Part shown: in pieces, positions 25,527-32,297 of the stretch
How positions within the stretch are numbered: the first letter of the stretch is position 1
Layout of the letters: the number at the start of each line of letters is the position of its first letter
Made by a program: the position numbers and the translations under genes
From: Phycisphaerae bacterium
GTDB taxonomy: Bacteria; Planctomycetota; Phycisphaerae; Phycisphaerales; SM1A02
Direction of reading: 5' to 3'
NCBI GenBank assembly: GCA_002702575.1
Contig: PAAJ01000013.1
Location: 1-32,297 of the forward strand
Length of the DNA: 32,297 nt
The notes under the pieces: model-generated
Seen by the model: only the letters and a program-made list of their open reading frames with translations
What the model was told of the DNA's origin: nothing
The model's database searches: none

Positions 25527-25532
25527 ATCCTA
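25527..25532 (-). promoter_or_regulatory. Possible -10 element TAGGAT for the PEP-CTERM gene
   Basis: TAGGAT on the reverse strand would give a leader of about 45 bases ending in the GAGGG ribosome binding site. The -35 is unclear. Confidence 0.35.
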
Positions 25533-25687
25533 ATACGCCTCATTGCGGGAACAAGCAGGCTTCCGGGAGATCCGCTCAAATCCTGCCCACAGGTCCTCCA
25601 CGGGGCCTGAAGAATGGGTTTTCTTGCAGTACCCTGAGGGCGTTCAGACGTTCAGCCAATCCATTCCTGGCGCAAGGAGGCCTCCAG

Positions 25688-26341
25688 ATGACGACTCGTT
25701 TCTTCCGAAAGTCCACTTCTTTGATCGCAAGTGCCGTGTTGATTGCAGGCATGACAGCCTGTGAGAAGGACAAACCACAGATCGATCCAGAGGGTCCACA
25801 GAACCCCGAGAGCAGCAATCAGGAAGTCGACAGCGCGAAGGCGAATCCCATTGTCGAGACACCGGAGGCCACGATGGCGCTCACGGTCGTCACGCCGGAC
25901 TTCAATGCAGATGTCCTGCCTGGATTGACGGCGAGAAACTGGACAAGCACACCAGGTGGATCCTGGTATGCCACCATCATGCCAGGGAGTGGCCATGACG
26001 CGGTGGATGGAACCAAGCGTACCGTGACGGTATCCATGTCCATGTGGACCGAGGATGGAACACCAGTGCTCCTGGCGCAGGATGTCCAGGGTGACATCAT
26101 TCTCCCTGTCGGGACCGACATGTTCACGGGATGGAACGAGACCATCCAAGGCATGCGAGTCGGTGAGACCCGCAAGATCGCATTGCCATGGGATCAGACG
26201 CTCGGTCAGGACGGACACGGGCTCGTCTGGTGCGAGGATGGCAGTCAGGACAAGCAGATGCTGGTCGGTGATGTCAAACTCATTGCCATTGATGCAGTCG
26301 CGGAAGCGCCTGACATGCCATTGGCCTCCGCGGGATCCTGA
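25688..26341 (+). CDS. FKBP-type peptidyl-prolyl isomerase-like lipoprotein
   Basis: The N-terminus ends in lipobox MTAC (Cys25), so the product is a lipoprotein. A Pro/Glu/Asn-rich linker leads to an FKBP-like domain (about residues 75-205): TVTVSMSMWTEDGTPV, then LPVGTDMFTGWNETIQGMRVGETRKIALPW and a final strand VGDVKLIAI. FKBPs speed Pro peptide-bond isomerisation; the GW of the active site is kept but the usual FDSS segment is not, so activity may be weak. AGGAGG lies eight bases before the ATG at 25688. The peptidase gene follows 65 bp later; a role in folding of exported proteins is inference. Confidence 0.85.
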   Translation: MTTRFFRKSTSLIASAVLIAGMTACEKDKPQIDPEGPQNPESSNQEVDSAKANPIVETPEATMALTVVTPDFNADVLPGLTARNWTSTPGGSWYATIMPGSGHDAVDGTKRTVTVSMSMWTEDGTPVLLAQDVQGDIILPVGTDMFTGWNETIQGMRVGETRKIALPWDQTLGQDGHGLVWCEDGSQDKQMLVGDVKLIAIDAVAEAPDMPLASAGS

Positions 26342-26406
26342 TCGGATCGTCCGCTACCATTGAGGGCTCGGCCAGTGTTCTGGTCCTTGGCACAAGGAGC
26401 CCTCGA

Positions 26407-28455
26407 ATGTGGAACAACGTCCTGTATGTCTTGGTCGCTCTGACGACCGGAATGATGACTTCCCTGCAGTCGCTTGCCGCGCCTGCCGTGCCGCAATCTC
26501 CCGCTGAATTGCAGGCGTCCTATGACGCTGCGATGACAGAGGCCGATCAATCGATCGAAGCCATCGTCGCCATCCCCACGGATCAGCGGACATTCGAAAA
26601 CACGATTCTGGCGATTGATGACATGAATGCCCGGCTGGACGCGGGCATCGGGATGCCACTGTTCATGGCCTATGTCCATGGTGATCCCGACATGCGAAAT
26701 GTCTCACGTGCGTGCTATCAGGCCTACAGCGACTGGTGGGTGGATCTCGGCAAACGAGAGGACCTCTATGCCGCCGTGACCGCCTTTGCACAGACCGATC
26801 CGGATCTGGAAGGTGAGCACGCACGCCTGCTTGAATTCATGCTTCGCGATTATCGCCGGGCCGGAATGGGACTCTCTCCGGAGAAGCGTGCTGAACTCGT
26901 CGAGGTCGAGAAGAAGATCAACGAGCTGTCGATCAAGTTCGATCAGGACATCTCTGCAGATGAGACCGTGGTTCTGGTGTCCCCCGAGGAGCTCGAAGGC
27001 ATGCCCCAGGACTGGATCGACGGACTGAATGAAAACAACGGTCTCTACATCCTCGGTATGGATTATCCAACCATCATTCCGATCCTCGACCACAGCCCGA
27101 ATGACGCCCTTCGTCAGAAGATCTGGATGGCGCGCAAGCGCCGGGCGAAACGAAATGTGCCTGTTCTCGAGGAACTCGTTGCGTTGCGAGCCAGACAGGC
27201 ACAGTTGCTCGGCTATCGCCATGCATCCGATTATGAGAATGAAGTCCGAATGACCAAGGGTGCCGATGCGGTGGAAGCGTTCTACGCGACGCTGCAGCCG
27301 CTCCTGCGGGAAAAGGCGCTCAAGGATCATGCGTTGTTGCTCGAGGCGAAACGCTCCGAGACAGGTGATGAGACGGCTGAACTGATGCCCTGGGATTTCG
27401 GCTACTACATGGAACGGGTTCGTGAACGGGATTACGACGTCGATTCCAACGTGGTCCGTGAATACTTTCCGTTCGAGAAGGTGCGTGATGGTCTCTTTGA
27501 GATCACGCAGCATCTCTACGGCATCGACTATGTTGCCATGGAAGCGCCAGCCGACGCGCCGCTCTGGCACGAGGATGTGGAGTACTTCAAGGTCATCGAC
27601 CGTGCGACCGGTGAGACGATCGGCGAGTTCTTCATGGACATGTATCCCCGTGAGAACAAGTATGGACACGCCGCCCAGTGGGGACTCGTGCCGAGAAAGG
27701 TGTGGACATCCAACTCGGTTCAGAAGCCGGTCGCCGCGCTGGTCTGCAATTTTCCGAAGCCGAGTCCTGATCGTCCAAGCCTGCTGTCGCATGATCAGGC
27801 CGAGACGTTCTTCCATGAGTTCGGGCACGGTCTGCATACGCTGCTGACCGAGGCCGAGACCGCCCGCTTCGCAGGTACGGCCGTCGAGCGCGACTTCGTC
27901 GAGGCGCCATCCCAGATGTTCGAAGCCTGGGTGTGGTCACCCGAGACGCTTCCGATGCTGAGTGGCCACTATGAAACCGGCGAACCGTTGCCCGCGGATC
28001 TGCTTGATCGGATGATCGCCGCAAAGACCCTGTGCTCCGGCATGCTCGATGAGGGCCAGGTGTTCTACGGTCGAAGCGACCAGGCGTTCCATACGGATCT
28101 GGACGGCGAGGTCGACACCACCCAGATCGGCATGGATCTCTATGAGGAGTGCACGCTCTTCGATCCGGTCGATGACACCTGGTTCCAGGCGTCATTCGGA
28201 CATCTCACGGGATATCAGGGTGGCTACTACGGCTACCTGTGGTCCAAGGTCTTCGCCAAGGACATGGAACAGCGATTCGAGGAGCTGGGCATGTTGAGTC
28301 CTGAAGCGGGCGCCTACTACCGCGACAAGGTGCTTGGTCGAGGCGGCACCGTCGATGCTTCCGACATGTTGCTGGACTATCTGGGTCGCGAGCCTCGAAT
28401 GGAACCGTATATCCGCAGTCTCGGGATCGAAGTCGAGGACTCATCCGGTCAATGA
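26407..28455 (+). CDS. M3-family zinc metallopeptidase (thimet/oligopeptidase-like), exported
   Basis: The 682-aa product has the M3A layout: a long helical N-terminal half, then the zinc site FFHEFGHGLH with His470, Glu471 and His474, the third ligand Glu about 25 residues later in VEAPSQMFEAW, and the substrate-binding GYQGGYYGYLWSKVFAKDM loop near the C-terminus. Such enzymes cut short peptides. The first 25 residues (YVLVALTTGMMTSLQSLAAPA) form a signal peptide, so the enzyme acts outside the cytoplasm, unlike typical cytosolic oligopeptidases. AGGAG lies eight bases before the ATG. It is downstream of the FKBP-like lipoprotein, with TACCAT at 26355-26360 as a possible own promoter, and convergent with corA. 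Confidence 0.95.
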   Translation: MWNNVLYVLVALTTGMMTSLQSLAAPAVPQSPAELQASYDAAMTEADQSIEAIVAIPTDQRTFENTILAIDDMNARLDAGIGMPLFMAYVHGDPDMRNVSRACYQAYSDWWVDLGKREDLYAAVTAFAQTDPDLEGEHARLLEFMLRDYRRAGMGLSPEKRAELVEVEKKINELSIKFDQDISADETVVLVSPEELEGMPQDWIDGLNENNGLYILGMDYPTIIPILDHSPNDALRQKIWMARKRRAKRNVPVLEELVALRARQAQLLGYRHASDYENEVRMTKGADAVEAFYATLQPLLREKALKDHALLLEAKRSETGDETAELMPWDFGYYMERVRERDYDVDSNVVREYFPFEKVRDGLFEITQHLYGIDYVAMEAPADAPLWHEDVEYFKVIDRATGETIGEFFMDMYPRENKYGHAAQWGLVPRKVWTSNSVQKPVAALVCNFPKPSPDRPSLLSHDQAETFFHEFGHGLHTLLTEAETARFAGTAVERDFVEAPSQMFEAWVWSPETLPMLSGHYETGEPLPADLLDRMIAAKTLCSGMLDEGQVFYGRSDQAFHTDLDGEVDTTQIGMDLYEECTLFDPVDDTWFQASFGHLTGYQGGYYGYLWSKVFAKDMEQRFEELGMLSPEAGAYYRDKVLGRGGTVDASDMLLDYLGREPRMEPYIRSLGIEVEDSSGQ

Positions 28456-28480
28456 GATGATCGACAGTCTCTGCAGGCGT

Positions 28481-29644
28481 CTAGAACCACTTCTTCCACC
28501 AGAACCATCCTGCCATTCCGAGACCGATCGCCGCACAGCAAGCGACGAAGATCGTGAATGACCACGGGTCGTTCTGACCTGGAAGCGATTTCGTGAAGTT
28601 CATTCCGAAGACACCGCTCAGGAATGACAATGGAATGAAGATCGTCGCGATGATGGTGAGCACCTTCATGACTTCATTCATGCGGTTGCTCATCATGTTC
28701 ATGTGAATGTCGAGAATGGCGGTGATCGCATCGCGATAGGTCTCGAGCATGTCCGCGATGTGAATGCAGTGGTCATAGACATCTCTCAGGTAGATCGAGG
28801 TCTCCTTGCTGATGATCAGATCATCGTCACTGTGCTCCATCTTCAGTGACAGCAGCATTTCCCGCATGGGCCAGATTTCCCGACGGAGCAGCATCATCTC
28901 CCGCTTCACGTCATGAATGCTCATCATGTGCTCGGAGCTGGGAGACTCGAGGACGGCTTCATCAAGGTCTTCGAGGCGATCGCCCAGCTGATCGAGGATC
29001 GGGAAGAGCCGATCGACGATCTCATCCAGAATGCAATAGAGCAGGAAATCGCCCTGGGTTGACCGCACATGGGCGGTCTTCATCTTCAGGCGATTGCGGA
29101 TTCGCTGGAAGGTGTCATTGCCATGTTCCTGAAATGAAACGACCAGTTCCCGGCTTGCGAAGATCGACACCTGCTGGTTGATCATCTTGTGTTCGACGAG
29201 ATCAGGCGAAGACGCGATCACTGCGAGGTACGCATGGTCCGGGTCATCGAAGTACTTGTCGACTTTGGGCCGTTGAGGAGTCTGGATGAGGTCTTCCAAT
29301 GCCAGTGGATGGAAGTGGTATCGCTCTGCAAGCGTCTTCAGATACTCCGGGCGAGGTCGACCGATCACTCGAATCCAACGCACCACGCTCCAGTCCGGCC
29401 TGGGTGCATCGAAGAACCCATTGAAGTCCGTGATTTCCTGCTCTTCGATCTCGTCGGGTCCGTAGTCGATGCAGAAGGCCTGGAAGGGTTGCTCGTCATG
29501 CTCTCCGAGCGGGTGTTCCTTCAGGTCGATTTCCGGGTACCCCTTGTGATGGCTGGAGTGCAGCGTTCGCTTGAGCCGCTTGCTCCAGTTCCGGGATGAC
29601 TTCGATTTTCTGGCTTGTTTTTCTTCTGGCATCGTTCGGGGCAT
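28481..29644 (-). CDS. corA: CorA-type magnesium/cobalt transporter
   Basis: CorA forms a pentameric inner-membrane channel for Mg2+ and other divalent ions. The 387-aa product has the large cytoplasmic domain with a long stalk helix, then two C-terminal transmembrane segments; the first ends in the selectivity motif GMN (residues 347-349, in LSGVFGMNF), and the protein ends in a basic/aromatic KKWF tail. A basic N-terminal extension of about 40 residues is unusual. Two ATGs are possible (29644, 29632), neither with a good Shine-Dalgarno. It is divergent, 31 bp away, from the membrane-anchored 234-aa gene. Confidence 0.95.
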   Translation of the reverse strand: MPRTMPEEKQARKSKSSRNWSKRLKRTLHSSHHKGYPEIDLKEHPLGEHDEQPFQAFCIDYGPDEIEEQEITDFNGFFDAPRPDWSVVRWIRVIGRPRPEYLKTLAERYHFHPLALEDLIQTPQRPKVDKYFDDPDHAYLAVIASSPDLVEHKMINQQVSIFASRELVVSFQEHGNDTFQRIRNRLKMKTAHVRSTQGDFLLYCILDEIVDRLFPILDQLGDRLEDLDEAVLESPSSEHMMSIHDVKREMMLLRREIWPMREMLLSLKMEHSDDDLIISKETSIYLRDVYDHCIHIADMLETYRDAITAILDIHMNMMSNRMNEVMKVLTIIATIFIPLSFLSGVFGMNFTKSLPGQNDPWSFTIFVACCAAIGLGMAGWFWWKKWF

Positions 29645-29662
29645 TCCAAGCAGGGGCCGAGG

Positions 29663-29668
29663 TACGAT
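29663..29668 (+). promoter_or_regulatory. -10 element TACGAT for leaderless 234-aa gene
   Basis: TACGAT is followed by seven bases and the ATG at 29676; no Shine-Dalgarno lies between. Its -35 region falls inside the 5' end of corA. Confidence 0.5.
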
Positions 29669-29675
29669 TCACATC

Positions 29676-30380
29676 ATGCGGCCGGGAGTTTCAACTCGAA
29701 CACGCCTCGCGATGATAGGGGCGGGATCGGTCTGCCTGCTACTCCTGCTGATCATCACTGCCTGGATCATGGCTGGATGGTCGCCCGGCTGGTTCGATCC
29801 CCTCGCCGAGGACGATGGTCCGGGCGGTCAGCTTGGGGAACAGGTCGAATTCAGACTGGCTGAGGAACTGCAGAAGATCAGGCCACCCGGAAATATCTGG
29901 CGACTCAGGATCACTGATGACGCCATCAATGCATGGTTGTCGACTCGGATGCGACCTTGGATGAGCCATCAGCCGGATGTCACGTGGCCGGAATCCCTGT
30001 CACGGCCTCAGGTCCGATTTCGCCCGAATGGGATCGATGTGGGCATCCGGGTCGAGGATCTCTACGGGGAGGATCGCCTGGTCATTCTGACCTTCCATCC
30101 ATCGATCGACGACAGTCGAATCCGGCTGCAGCCCCAGGGCGTCTCGCTGGGCATGCTGCCGATTCCATTCGGTCTCGCAGCTGCCAAAGCCCAGATTCGC
30201 CAATCCCTGCCCGAGCTTGAGGGTCTTGCAGGGAGCCTCATCAACGCTGCTCTGGGCGATGAGACCATGGAGGCCCTGATCCCGCTGGTCGATGATCGCC
30301 GGGTTCAATTGAAGCGGATCGAGCTGGATCGGGGGGCGGTCATTCTGGAAGCTTCCACACTTCCTTCGGCACCATCCTGA
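29676..30380 (+). CDS. Membrane-anchored protein of unknown function (234 aa)
   Basis: One N-terminal membrane helix (about residues 10-33, LAMIGAGSVCLLLLLIITAWIMAGW) anchors an exported domain. After it, WRLRITDDAINAWLSTRM resembles the start of lipid-binding-like domains of the YpmS/DUF2140 type, in which an ITxxxLN segment begins the fold, and strand pairs follow (VRFRPNGIDVGIRVE, RLVILTFHPSI, RIRLQPQGVSLGMLPIPF). That comparison is only a suggestion. The upstream frame to 29571 is antisense to corA; the TACGAT element supports the ATG at 29676. nuoG follows 49 bp later. Confidence 0.7.
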   Translation: MRPGVSTRTRLAMIGAGSVCLLLLLIITAWIMAGWSPGWFDPLAEDDGPGGQLGEQVEFRLAEELQKIRPPGNIWRLRITDDAINAWLSTRMRPWMSHQPDVTWPESLSRPQVRFRPNGIDVGIRVEDLYGEDRLVILTFHPSIDDSRIRLQPQGVSLGMLPIPFGLAAAKAQIRQSLPELEGLAGSLINAALGDETMEALIPLVDDRRVQLKRIELDRGAVILEASTLPSAPS

Positions 30381-30429
30381 CCTCCATGCTTGCAGTCGCA
30401 TGGCTCGGTTTACTAGCATGAAGGGTCCT

Positions 30430-32076
30430 ATGCCGAGCATAACCATCAACGGCCGGCCCGCTGAGTTCGAGGAGGGGCAGTCCATCCTCGAAGTGGCACT
30501 TGCGCAGGAACAGGAAATTCCCCATTACTGCTGGCACCCCGGCCTGTCCGTGGTGGCGAACTGCCGCATCTGTCTCGCCGAGATCTGGGCGCCCAATCCT
30601 CGCAACGAAGGCAAGCTTGAGCCGATGCCCAAGCTCATGCCGACCTGCCAGACCATGGCGCAGGATGGCCAGGTCGTCTACACGGATTCCCCCAAGGCGG
30701 TCGCCAACCAGCGATCCGTCATGGAATTGCTCTTGATCAATCACCCCGTCGATTGTCCGGTCTGCGACCAGGCGGGCGAGTGCTACCTTCAGGACTATGC
30801 CTATCGCTATGGTCGGGCCAGCAGTCGATTTGAAGAAGAGAAGATCAAGCAGCCCAAGAAGGACATCGGTGAGCATGTCCTGCTCTACGGTGATCGCTGC
30901 ATCATGTGCACTCGCTGTGTTCGCTTCACACGCGAAGTCACGGGTACGGAAGAACTGATGGTCCAGGGCCGTGGTGCGACCGAGGAGATCGACGTCTTTC
31001 CCGGCAAGGGCCTCGACAATGAACTGAGTGGCAACGTCGTCGATCTGTGTCCGGTCGGCGCCTTGCTCGACAAGGATTTCCTGTTTGCCCAGCGTGTATG
31101 GTTCATGACCAAGACGCCGTCCATCGACGGCATCACGGCTTCTGGTGACAACATCAGTGTCGAGCACAACAACGGCACCGTCTTCAGGCTGAAGCCCCGC
31201 CCGAATGCATCGATCAACAAATGGTGGATCTCAGATGAGATTCGTTATGGATGGAAATTCATCCACGATGAATCGCGTCATGTCATGCCCATGCTCAGAA
31301 GCCGAGATGAATGGCCTTCACCGAAAGCCGCCGAGGCCTGGACAGCTTCCATGGAAGCTGCGACAAAGGGCCTGAAGTCCGACGGGCGTCTGGCCATGAT
31401 GGTTTCTCCGATGTTGTCGTGTGAAGATGCCTGGCACCTCGGACAAATGGCCTTGTCCATCGATCCGCAGGCTGTCATCGGTGTCGGACCGGTTCCCTTC
31501 AACGGTGAGGACAAGTCCTTCCCCGGTGGCTATACGGTTCGTGCCGAGAAGGCTCCGAATGCACGCGGTGTCCGCAGGGTTCTTTCAGCTCTGGGTATCG
31601 ATGTGCTCGATGCGGTGGGCATGGAAAAGGCACTGTCATCGAATACGTCGATCGATCGTGTGATCCTGACAGGCAATTATCCAAGCGAGTGGGTCACCCC
31701 TTCGTTTGCAGATGCCGTTGGTCAGGAGCGGTTCCTGCTTCTGATCGACACGCTTCCCAACAGCCTGACGTCCAGAGCGGATGTCTTCCTGCCTGGTGCA
31801 ACATGGATGGAGAAGGCCGGCACCTTCGAGAATGTCGACGGCATTCTCCAGAGCTTCGAGCAGGCCATCGAACCGGTGGACTATTGCAAGAGTGAAGCTC
31901 AGATCGCGATGGATCTGCAGTCGGCACTTTCCGGCCAGAAACCAACGGTCTTCAATGCGGCCGCGACCCGACAGGCCATGGCGTCTCAAGCGGCCTTGGA
32001 TCGATTCGTATCCGATGTGACCCTGCCCAAGGTTCCACAGACCGTGGAATCGGACATGAGCATCATCGAACTCTGA
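30430..32076 (+). CDS. nuoG: NADH-quinone oxidoreductase subunit G (short form)
   Basis: NuoG carries iron-sulfur clusters of complex I. The 548-aa product has the 2Fe-2S ligands Cys34, Cys45, Cys48, Cys73; the N3-type site His105, Cys109, Cys112, Cys118; and a 4Fe-4S site Cys157, Cys160, Cys163, Cys207. The molybdopterin-like domain follows without the extra N7 cluster Cys (TKTPSIDGITASGDN). The protein is short for NuoG (often 650-900 aa) because the C-terminal domain ends early. Starts at 30400 and 30418 are possible; 30430 fits the family and has AAGGG upstream. No other nuo gene is adjacent, so complex I genes are scattered or this subunit is separate. Confidence 0.93.
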   Translation: MPSITINGRPAEFEEGQSILEVALAQEQEIPHYCWHPGLSVVANCRICLAEIWAPNPRNEGKLEPMPKLMPTCQTMAQDGQVVYTDSPKAVANQRSVMELLLINHPVDCPVCDQAGECYLQDYAYRYGRASSRFEEEKIKQPKKDIGEHVLLYGDRCIMCTRCVRFTREVTGTEELMVQGRGATEEIDVFPGKGLDNELSGNVVDLCPVGALLDKDFLFAQRVWFMTKTPSIDGITASGDNISVEHNNGTVFRLKPRPNASINKWWISDEIRYGWKFIHDESRHVMPMLRSRDEWPSPKAAEAWTASMEAATKGLKSDGRLAMMVSPMLSCEDAWHLGQMALSIDPQAVIGVGPVPFNGEDKSFPGGYTVRAEKAPNARGVRRVLSALGIDVLDAVGMEKALSSNTSIDRVILTGNYPSEWVTPSFADAVGQERFLLLIDTLPNSLTSRADVFLPGATWMEKAGTFENVDGILQSFEQAIEPVDYCKSEAQIAMDLQSALSGQKPTVFNAAATRQAMASQAALDRFVSDVTLPKVPQTVESDMSIIEL

Positions 32077-32297
32077 TCACCCGTCGTCTCAGCAAAGCCC
32101 TTGGTAATCGCCTCTTCAGAGAACATGCGGTGAATCCACCGGATGGAGGGTGGCAGTGCGGTTGCCACTCCCAGGACGGGTGCCAGCATGCCCATCGACA
32201 GCATCATGCTTCGAAAGGCGGGGTCTGAACCCGTTCCGCTCGACAGATACAGACCGATGATCGCGACGACCCCTGTCATGCAGAGTGTCGTGAACAT
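31986..32297 (-). CDS. Possible membrane protein, partial (continues beyond window)
   Basis: The reverse-strand frame enters from the right edge with two hydrophobic segments (TGVVAIIGLYLSSG and MMLSMGMLAPVLGVATAL) followed by a charged tail, and would end inside the 3' end of nuoG, a 90-bp convergent overlap. The outer part (32100-32297) looks like a real membrane protein; the last 30 residues lie opposite nuoG codons and may only reflect a missing stop. The Met at 32297 need not be the start. The family is unknown. Confidence 0.45.
   Translation of the reverse strand: MFTTLCMTGVVAIIGLYLSSGTGSDPAFRSMMLSMGMLAPVLGVATALPPSIRWIHRMFSEEAITKGFAETTGDQSSMMLMSDSTVCGTLGRVTSDTNRSKAA

Noticed and set aside
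26704-27837. 377-aa open frame on the reverse strand
   Set aside because: It lies entirely opposite the M3 peptidase gene, whose motifs are certain; the long frame reflects codon bias of the true gene.

Overview
The window reads as a chromosomal segment of a planctomycete-type bacterium, most likely of the Phycisphaerae lineage. This is inferred from a PEP-CTERM protein with a VPTPGA-type sorting tail, several lipoproteins, a two-partner secretion pair, a Lys/Ala/Thr/Arg histone-like repeat protein, and respiratory genes (atpD, nuoG) that stand alone instead of in operons. Coding density is high. I see no tRNA, rRNA, CRISPR array, transposase, integrase or phage gene, so this looks like resident chromosome.

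Layout. 1-4252: a histone H1-like repeat protein (cut by the window edge), an M16-family protein without its zinc motif, a 90-aa conserved-looking protein, a lipoprotein, a FlgM-like anti-sigma factor and a second lipoprotein. 4256-9511 (minus strand): metF, three small membrane proteins, deoC, a full aldehyde dehydrogenase and a catalytically empty half aldehyde dehydrogenase; the last three look like a split ALDH16-type unit. 9585-11045: the redox repressor rex, divergent from metF, and the PLP-homeostasis gene yggS. 11150-17510 (minus): a TpsA filamentous-haemagglutinin-like protein and, upstream of it, an unusually large TpsB outer-membrane transporter. 17511-18093 is a 583-bp gap with at most one small gene. 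18094-20816: a degenerate caspase/C25-like secreted protein, divergent from a metallo-beta-lactamase-fold protein that has lost its metal ligands. 20817-21183: a structured intergenic region with a long perfect hairpin and three copies of a 9-mer, followed by coaD. 21766-23177 (minus): dehydratase - acyl carrier protein - dehydratase operon. 23374-24876: atpD with its own promoter and terminator. 24901-32297: PEP-CTERM protein, FKBP-like lipoprotein, M3 peptidase, CorA transporter, membrane-anchored protein, nuoG, and a partial membrane protein.

The most striking pattern is not a gene. At least seven genes have a TANNNT element exactly six bases before the ATG (an eighth has seven bases), the arrangement expected when the -10 box places the transcription start on the start codon. 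These genes mostly lack a Shine-Dalgarno sequence, while other genes in the window have good ones. This points to widespread leaderless transcription and also settles several start codons. A second theme is enzymes kept as folds without catalytic residues: the M16 protein, the half ALDH, the MBL protein and probably the C25-like protein.
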